Below, piece after piece: positions 57,269-64,000 of a stretch of 64,000 nucleotides of DNA; the first letter of the stretch is position 1; the number at the start of each line of letters is the position of its first letter. The DNA is taken from positions 33,259,645 through 33,323,644 of the forward strand of contig CM055100.1 in NCBI GenBank assembly GCA_029204225.1. The letters are read 5' to 3'. Position numbers and translations under genes: made by a program. The notes below the pieces were generated by a model. It saw only the letters and a program-made list of their open reading frames with translations, did not search any database and was not told where the DNA came from. This stretch comes from Diphasiastrum complanatum. Lineage: Eukaryota; Streptophyta; Lycopodiopsida; Lycopodiales; Lycopodiaceae.

Positions 57269-58923
57269 TCGCCTCTCAACTGGTGGGCCTTCAGGAATGG
57301 TATTTGAGCATCTACGTGATTGTTTTTCTCCAGATGATTCTGCTAGTGGCTTTGATCTTTTCTTCAAGGTGTGCAACTTCATTGCATATGGACAGATCCC
57401 TAATTTAGTTGCTCATATTCTTGGTGTCGCTTGTCTTGTAGAATTGGATAAAGCTTCTGGTGGTGTGCATCCAATCGCAGTGGGCGAATGTTTATACAGG
57501 TTAGTGGCAACTTTGTTTCCAGTTTCGAGAAGCTTTTCATGCTCATCTTTTTCCTTTTCAATTTGGGTGTGCTACTCCTGGTGGCGGTCGTTCATGCTTT
57601 ACGTGCAATTTTGAATCTTCATCCTGACTGGGTAGTTTTATAAGTTGATGTTGCTAATGCTTTCAACTATGTTTCGAGGATGACTATATTTCAAGAACTC
57701 CGTGGTGCTCAAGATACTCTTGCTATGCTCATTCCTTTTGTGCGGGGCTTCTAATCTAAAAATTCTCCTTTATACTTTAGTCATACTTCTCGTACTGGTG
57801 ATATTACCGTCATTTCTTCTGTTGAGGGAACTCGACAGGGGGATCCCTTAGGTGGTCCTCTCTCTTTGCTTTGGCACATTATCATGCATTGCGTGCTACA
57901 GCTACAGCTTTTTCCCCCCTCAACTTGGGATTAAGGCATTGGGTGTTCCCATTGGTTCTTCTAGATATGTCACTTCATTTATGCGGCAAGCTCTGGATGG
58001 ATTTGCTCGTCATTCTGATTTGTTGCCAAAGCTTGGTAATTCTCAAGTTGCATTTGGAATTCTCACTCAGTGCTTTGCTCAACGTCCTAGCTATCTTCTA
58101 CTATTGTGTTTCTCCTTCCCCTGACATATGATCCTTACTTTGAGATTTTGATGATATTTTATTGGGCGTATTTAGTCGCATTTTGGGGCCAGGAACCTTT
58201 GGCACTTGTGAAGGTCAGTTTTCTAAGCGGCAAATTTCTCTTCCTGCCTCCTCTGGTGGTGTTGGCCTAGTATCTTATGCTTGCATCGCACCAGTTGCTT
58301 TTCTCGAAAGTTGGGCTCTTGTTGCCTTTGCACTAGTTTCCAGGTTTCAGCAGGGTAACCAGCCTCTTCTTCTTGATATGGTGGTGGCTCATGTGGAGAC
58401 TGGCAATTTTGCTTTTCATCAACACGTACATCGCACTGCTCGAGGTTCACTTTCACCGCTTGTACAACCTTTTGTGCCTCCCTTCGAATCTTTGGTGACA
58501 AATCAGCGACTGGTTTTTCAGAAAACTATTATGCTTCTTGGTTTCCAAGGGGAGGCTCGAACCTAGGACCAAAGAAACTTTGGATGCCAAGCCAACTGAT
58601 TATCAATGATTATTATGGAGCATTTTCACACTTATTCCTTCGGTCAACTTATCAATGATTCACCTTCTGGTGCAGTTAGAGCTCGTCTTCTTTCTTGTGC
58701 TAGTCCAGGCGCAGGGGCTTGGTTGGTTGCACATCCAGTTCTTCCACTCTTGCGACTCAACAATGATTTGTTTATAACTGCACTTCGAACCATATTGGGA
58801 GTTTCACATCCAATGTTAATTGATCTCTCTAAGTGTTCATGTTATTACTTCACGAGAAGACTAGCCACTTACCAAGTATATGTACTAGATATCCTTCATG
58901 AGGAGGTTGGCTATGGGCAATAG
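57269..58923 (+). pseudogene. Non-LTR-type reverse transcriptase remnant
   Basis: In shifting frames this shows the order of a plant RT family unrelated to copia or gypsy: GGPSGMVFEHLRD (57,280), LVELDKASGGVHPIAVGECL with YRLVA (about 57,440), HPDWVVL..VDVANAFN (RT motif A, about 57,620-57,665), EGTRQGDPLGGPL (motif B, about 57,825), KALGVPIGSSRYVTSF (57,925), QRPSYLL, then ISLPASSGGVGLVSYA (58,230) and RLLSCASPGAGAWLVAHPVL (58,685). The catalytic DD segment expected between motif B and the GVP block is missing, so it could not function even if its stops were repaired. It ends at a C-X-C pair and diverges before any endonuclease domain. In living elements of this kind the RT copies the RNA at the insertion site. 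Confidence 0.75.
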
Positions 58924-59340
58924 CAGGCCGAGCTAGAGAGCAATGAAACCTGCTACAAGCCGATACCTAACCGTTGGAACATGCTACAAGCCGATAATTG
59001 ACAGTTGGATGAAGGATACCTCATGTAGCACTTGAAGATGGATGGTTGAGATCAAAACTTTTCGAGAGGGGCAAATGCATCCACCTACTATGTGCGGCTT
59101 ATATGGTTGTAAGAGACTGAAAATGGAGACACTCAATACTTTTTTTCCCATGACTTTTATGTGGATCGCAATTTGCCTTCAAAGTTGCGAGTAGTATGGA
59201 AGAATTTATTAACCTCTTTCAAATTCTGTGGACAAATATGATGATGGTGATTCTATGTGAGGAGCAAATGCAGATCATCTATTCAATATATCATGGAAAT
59301 TGCTCCGTTTCTTCTGTAAGCTGTGTTCTTTGAATTTCGA
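58924..59340. other. Promoter-side spacer of the RRM gene
   Basis: No coding content. Two copies of a short phrase (ctacaagccgata) occur at about 58,950 and 58,987. It probably includes the promoter of the downstream gene. Confidence 0.4.
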
Positions 59341-59357
59341 TTTTCAGAGCATAGAAA

Positions 59358-59366
59358 TTAGGGTTT
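59358..59366 (+). promoter_or_regulatory. Telo-box in leader
   Basis: TTAGGGTTT, the reverse complement of AAACCCTAA, a motif common near transcription starts of plant genes for translation and RNA-handling proteins. It lies about 165 bp before the start codon. Confidence 0.5.
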
Positions 59367-59426
59367 CGTCCAGCCACAAAGAGGCGTATTTGTGGAAGTG
59401 TGTGATCCCTAGCCATCAATTTGCAG

Positions 59427-59519
59427 ATGCTGAATATGAGTGTAGCTTGTCAGTATCGCCTTAAGGCAAGCTGAAGGAAGTCTGGCATGAATCTGGTGAT
59501 CTTAGGGTTGCTAACTTGA
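59427..59519 (+). promoter_or_regulatory. Two upstream ORFs in the leader
   Basis: uORF1 (59,427-59,474) has 15 codons and uORF2 (59,487-59,519) has 10 codons. Both end before the main start codon at 59,529. If the leader is transcribed as drawn, ribosomes meet both first, so translation of the main frame may depend on re-initiation. Confidence 0.4.
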
Positions 59520-59528
59520 AGAGCACCT

Positions 59529-61091
59529 ATGGAGAGATGGCGCTCAGTAGCAGCAATGGAAATTCAGACCGCACCTTTGTTGATTGCTCACCAACATGCA
59601 AGGTCTGAAGATCTTTCCAAGTTCAACTGCAGCTTGCACTCGAGTTGCAGAGGTGGCTCAGGGTACAAGGATTTGGCAAGGAAACAGAACAGTTATGTGA
59701 CAATTTGCTGCGCTTTCCAACAAGCAAGTAGCTACAACCTCTTGTATTCAAGTTGTTTACATCTCCAAGTTCAATATGCTAGTGGAAGAGTTAGGTTGAA
59801 TTTCTCAACAAATTCGTTTGTTAAATCTTTGATATTGGTGAATATAAAACATGGCAATACTTTCTCTAATCCCATTACAGCGAAAAGCAAGTCTGGCCCA
59901 GCCGCCAAACTCGAACCGAAACAGAAGATTCGAAATAAAGGAAAAGGACGTGGCAAAGAGCAAGAGAAAAGCATTGGCAGATCAGACTATCGAACCGAGT
60001 CTTCAAAATTGCAAAAAGATAGAATAGTTTTCGAAAACAGAGATGATGAGGGTTCTGTCCAAGGTTTCGCCGCGTTGGCTGCCCTTAAAGCTCAACTGCT
60101 TCAAAATTCAACCACATCTGAAAGTCTACCTAAGTATAGCCATCTACAATCACATGTTCAAGATAGAACCACATCAAATCAGGAAGATTTCAAGCTTCCA
60201 TCACCCACTTATATAAGAAATAATTTGATATCTTTGCCCGAGGAGGTTTCAACGAAACTTCCCAGAAAGGTGTCTGATTCTGACATGAAAAGCAAACCCC
60301 TTCCTGAATCAACTTCAGATGACAGAGTCTCTTCTGAAGCTAAGATACAAATCTATTTGTCAAATTTACCAACTCAGCTCACCACAAAAGAGTTTAATAC
60401 TATCATGCAGAGCGTCCCTGGACTGTCAAGTTGGAAGCTTATGGTTAATCAAACAGGATCGTGTCGGGGATATGGCTTTTGTGAATTGAATCCACACTCT
60501 GATGGAGAATTGGCCATTGAACTTCTTTCTAGAATGTCTATCCATGGGAAGCCAATCTTTGCTAAGTTTTCTAATTCTGGGATTTCTGGACCTAATTATG
60601 CACAGCAGTCTGTTAAAAACAACAATTATATTCTCACATCTGATCTCCTGAATCCTTCAAACAAGAGCAAAGAACAAGTACAAACATGCACAACTGATAG
60701 TCAAATGGCCACTAGAACTCAGCGTCTCATGGAGGAGAAAGGACCCTCTGGAGTTGGGCGAGCCTTGAGTAAAGAAGTCTATATAGTAGACCAGACTTCC
60801 AAGGTCCCACCTCAAGCATTACAGCATCTGGAAAAGCAAACTGGAAACGGCTGCTCCTCAATGGGAGAGTCCATTTTGGAAGCAATAAAGAAAGCAACCA
60901 TTGAGCGATCTAAATCAAGTCGCAGATCGAAAAAAGTCTCTAGGAGAGAGAGAAAGATTATAGACGATGAGTCTAGGAGAGATTTCCATCATCATGTTGG
61001 AAAAGTGCAACCCATAACTATAAAGCCTGAATGGGCATCTGAGTTGAAGTGCCTCGAGGCATCCCTGGCAGCTTTAAAAAAGGTTCTGTGA
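59529..61091 (+). CDS. RRM-domain RNA-binding protein, probably organelle-targeted (520 aa)
   Basis: A single uninterrupted frame of 520 codons. One RRM spans about residues 273-348, with RNP2 IYLSNL (275-280) and RNP1 RGYGFCEL (313-320), whose aromatic residues (Y315, F317) are in place to stack on RNA bases. Residues 130-147 are strongly basic (KQKIRNKGKGRGK). The C-terminal part (446-479) is a basic helix-like segment, and the last 20 residues include a conserved-looking PEWASELKCLEASLAAL. The first 60-80 residues are rich in Ser, Ala and Arg with few acids, like a chloroplast or mitochondrial transit peptide. A start at Met-10 is also possible. The long middle is low-complexity. A role in RNA processing is inferred from the RRM; no specific family name was recognised. 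Confidence 0.85.
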   Translation: MERWRSVAAMEIQTAPLLIAHQHARSEDLSKFNCSLHSSCRGGSGYKDLARKQNSYVTICCAFQQASSYNLLYSSCLHLQVQYASGRVRLNFSTNSFVKSLILVNIKHGNTFSNPITAKSKSGPAAKLEPKQKIRNKGKGRGKEQEKSIGRSDYRTESSKLQKDRIVFENRDDEGSVQGFAALAALKAQLLQNSTTSESLPKYSHLQSHVQDRTTSNQEDFKLPSPTYIRNNLISLPEEVSTKLPRKVSDSDMKSKPLPESTSDDRVSSEAKIQIYLSNLPTQLTTKEFNTIMQSVPGLSSWKLMVNQTGSCRGYGFCELNPHSDGELAIELLSRMSIHGKPIFAKFSNSGISGPNYAQQSVKNNNYILTSDLLNPSNKSKEQVQTCTTDSQMATRTQRLMEEKGPSGVGRALSKEVYIVDQTSKVPPQALQHLEKQTGNGCSSMGESILEAIKKATIERSKSSRRSKKVSRRERKIIDDESRRDFHHHVGKVQPITIKPEWASELKCLEASLAALKKVL

Positions 61092-63040
61092 TATTTGGAA
61101 TCATCAATTGAGGTGATTTGGTTTGTTGCTGCTTCCTTTGCCACAAGGCATGCTTTACATCTTGTACTATCTAACAGAAAAGCTTCCATAAAAAGCTCAT
61201 TACAGGACGTTTTGCTACATAGATTTGTCCGTGTGGCATTCCCATCACTGTAGTATTGTCATGATGGCACTGGCCTTCGTTATAGTATATGAACATCTGG
61301 TTAACTCCCCGTTTGGGAACGTGCAATGGCCTATATTAAGCTATTTTGTTTCGTGAAGTTCGTGATTTGTCATATGATAATACAACCTGGTAAGCCTTCA
61401 TATAAGAAAACTTTAGCAGAAATAGTGCTTATTTTTGTTGAGAGAGCGGCCTTAATGTGTCAAACTGTATCCTTCAAATGACAAAGCTGTGAAATGCTTG
61501 TATAAGCTATACCTCTTGCCTGTCACTTGGAACCTTTGTACACATTCTTATGGATTTAATCAAGATGGCCGGTCAAATTTAAGTAAAACAGCTGCAAAAG
61601 CTCTTGCACCGCATCATACGAGACTGTTCATGTAACACTTTACCTGATCTTCAGGGGACTTGTAAAGAAAAAATCTGAATGTCAAAGTCTGAACCCCGTG
61701 CTGAATAAGAGAATTTTCATTAGGAACAGTTATTTTCCCCTTGTTCCTTTCTCTACTCGATGATACGTTTGCAAAGTACTGAAGAATGTCTTGAAAGGAG
61801 ATGTTGAAAGTGCATTTGTGTGTATTTGCAAACTTTCTGTTATATTTAGCTCTTTGTTGATCCTCTTTCTTTGTAATTTGTAAATTCTGGAGTTCGAACT
61901 CTCAAACCTGCTAAGGACCACAAGGGAGTAGCAGATTGCACTATGAATTTTGAAGTTTTACATTTTCTGACATCGCTGAAGAACTGAATTTCAGCTTTTG
62001 TTGAGATAGGCCAGAGAATTGAGTACCCTTCCACTCCTGCAGAAGACAGACAGAAATCGCGTACAAGAAGGGTTTCAATGGCGATCTTCTATAGACTCTG
62101 GATGACTGATCTACACAATAACAGAATGCTCCAACTGCTGATGAATGCTTCTCAAAGAGGTAGTTATTTAGTAGCGACCACCTCCTAAGAGAGCAAACAG
62201 CCAAAGGACAAAAAGGGATGCAAAACACCAAAAGTGTGTTTTCGCATAGAGAGTCGGAAGGCCAAATCATGAAGAGGTCGTAGCGTCGGGGGGCTCTGCT
62301 CCCCAAACCCCCCAGGACTTCCTGCTATGCAATCTAGCCATCTCCTAACCATCATGGTCTCACAGTAGACCCCATACTAACAACCGTGCTCAATAATGGC
62401 TTCTCCTCATAACAGGGGCCTTACAGATTTGAGCATGCTCTTGGCAGCAGAAACTCTTCTATGCATACACACACTCTTAAAAAAAAATCTCTCTATTATG
62501 ACCACAAGCCTTATCTAGAAACTGGGATCTTGACTGCAACTTTGCTTCTTTGCTGCACCTTGTTGAAAGAGGAGCTTCGATTTGCATCAATTTTCTCGGT
62601 ATGGCTTCGGAGATGGCGTGCCCAGCTGGGAAGAAAGAGACTCAGTTGTCGATCGTGCTAGACAAGTACACCGTGATTTAATCTTTCTACATGCATGGGG
62701 AGTTCTCTTTTGTCATGTATTAAAATTAGTTTTTCATTTTCAAATGCCACAGCATGAACCATCACATCATGTGAATCATTCACAACCATTCAACTTTCTC
62801 ATGTAAAACCAATTTTATAGTTTATGTGATAATGCACGTACCAAATTGTGTAGTCTATATGGCATTCAGGTATCAAACCATCACTTTCATGAACAATATC
62901 CACTTTTAAAATAGAAATTTTTATTTTTGTAGATATGTTACAGGTTTGATAGGTTGAAAAGTTCAAATTATAAAATAGAAGAGATAATTTGACACATTTG
63001 AGAATCAAATTTTGAGTAAAAATATTATTAAATGATATGT
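61092..63040. other. 3' UTR and spacer
   Basis: The first few hundred bases probably hold the 3' UTR of the RRM gene. The rest has no supportable gene. A G/C-rich phrase (cggggggctctgctcccc ... accccccagg, about 62,286-62,313) resembles phrases found in plant retroelement LTRs and, on the minus strand, precedes ORFs with no motifs (62,306 to 61,730). Confidence 0.45.
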
Positions 63041-63199
63041 TTTGTAGCCTCCAAACATAGCATGTCGACGTGCTGAGTGAAATAGCTAGAATTTTATTTT
63101 TGTAGCCTTCAAAGACAGCACGTCGACGTGCTAAATAAAATAGAAAAATTTTATTTGCATCCTCCAAAAATAGCATGCCGACATGCTAGGCGATTCAAC

Positions 63200-63255
<56 letters not shown>

Positions 63256-63380
63256 ACCACCATGCTAAGTGAAATAGGAAAAAAAAAAAAGTGTAGCCTT
63301 TAAAGATAGCATGCCAGTGTACTAGGCAATTCAGCCACAAAAAAAACAAAAACAAAATTCTAGCATGCCAGCTTGCATCT
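63041..63380. repeat. Tandem repeat, about 57-bp unit, interrupted by (GA)n
   Basis: The unit (t/g)gtagcc(t/c)(c/t)(c/t)aaa.atagcatg(t/c)cgacgtgct.ag recurs at about 63,044, 63,101, 63,158 and 63,292, with a partial copy at 63,357. Each has a palindromic core; at 63,117-63,132 it is the perfect 16-bp palindrome agcacgtcgacgtgct. The third unit is expanded by a GA tract. Confidence 0.8.
63203..63253. repeat. (GA)n microsatellite
   Basis: An uninterrupted run of about 51 bases inside the 57-bp tandem repeat. Confidence 0.97.
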
Positions 63381-64000
63381 TTGGAGGCTAAAAAGAATTT
63401 AATTTAATATATTTCTTAGTTTAGGATTTTGTTATGGGATTTTTAACTATCTACCAAACCACAATTGTTAATAATAAACATTCCAATAGTTGCATACAAA
63501 AAGTAACACACCATGTGCTATCTTCTTGTTGAATCATGGCAAAAAAGAAACTCACAAAACTCATGAAAAATTTAATCACAAAATGACAAGGCCCCTTAGG
63601 TGACATGGTGACATGGCAATTCTCTTGAAAACATGTTTACCCTCTATGTTGTGCTTTATGATGACCAATCTGGTGCACTGTAGCTCAAGATATCATTGTT
63701 GGAAGTTTGGCCATTTTCTATGCAAAAGTTGTTTATTTTGATTTGTTTTGATGCATGTCATTTTTACAAGCCAGTAGGGTTTTGTACTTTCTAAAATTTA
63801 TCTCATGGTGATTCTTTCGAAAATATGGCAAAATCTAGCTTTGTTATTTTGCAATTCTTGTTTGTGAGAAAAACTCACACGTGTGGAAAATAGACAAAAA
63901 TATTTTAGTTATGTTGAGTTAGGGGTACTCAAGTTTTTAGTAGAGATCCAGCCAAGTGTTTGATGTTGATTAGGCCATTTTTGGCATTAGAGGCAATATA
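63381..64000. other. Spacer to window end
   Basis: No gene. A cacacgtgtgg motif at about 63,877 matches the palindromes of the copia LTR at 30,770-31,560, so the window may end inside a related LTR. Confidence 0.35.

Noticed and set aside
58223-58501. 92-codon minus-strand ORF
   Set aside because: Antisense to the non-LTR-type RT remnant, whose conserved blocks read on the plus strand.

Overview
The window is nuclear DNA of a land plant. It has spliceosomal introns, a plant-specific OXS3-type stress gene, a telo-box in a gene leader, long (GA)n/(CT)n tracts, AT-rich spacers and many old LTR retrotransposons that carry plant tRNA-iMet primer-binding sites. The unusual reverse transcriptase family at 57.3-58.9 kb and the gene-poor, retroelement-filled layout fit a large seedless-plant genome such as a fern. 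That placement is inference, not proof.

Only three genes look intact. (1) At 19,695-20,807 (+) lies a 370-aa protein of unknown function with two Cys/His-containing modules. (2) At 40,822-42,257 (-) lies a two-exon gene of the OXIDATIVE STRESS 3 (OXS3) family whose only intron appears to be of the rare GC-AG type. (3) At 59,529-61,091 (+) lies a 520-aa protein with one RRM domain and a plausible organelle transit peptide; its leader carries a telo-box and two short uORFs. An orphan 228-aa ORF at 47,081-47,767 (-) is open but looks transposon-related. They form no operon or visible pathway; they are isolated genes in a sea of repeats.

The rest is mostly degraded mobile DNA. From left to right: a Ty1/copia pol remnant (1-4.1 kb, +); gene-poor spacer; a Ty3/gypsy gag-protease remnant with PBS and LTR (12.35-15.23 kb, -) abutting a second Ty3/gypsy RT-RNaseH-integrase remnant (15.24-17.23 kb, +) with PPT and 3' LTR; a Transposase_24/En-Spm-like remnant (23.4-24.5 kb, +); a mosaic of copia pieces in both orientations (27.8-31.6 kb); a gypsy-type gag remnant (31.6-33.4 kb, +); a copia element with LTR and a triplicated PBS (33.45-36.43 kb, +); a Ty3/gypsy pol remnant (48.9-51.5 kb, -); a copia element at 52,675-54,910 (-) that still has both LTRs and a 5-bp target duplication but has lost most of its interior; the gag/PBS/LTR of another copia element around it (54.9-56.35 kb, -); and a copia-RT scrap joined to a non-LTR-type RT pseudogene (57.1-58.9 kb, +).

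I found no convincing new multi-gene system. The most unusual things are structural: the GC-AG intron, the triplicated primer-binding site, a perfect 36-bp palindrome with a G-box at its centre, recurrent CACACGTGTG palindromes in one LTR, a 2-kb inverted segment inside a copia mosaic, and facing (GA)46/(CT)61 arms about 300 bp apart.
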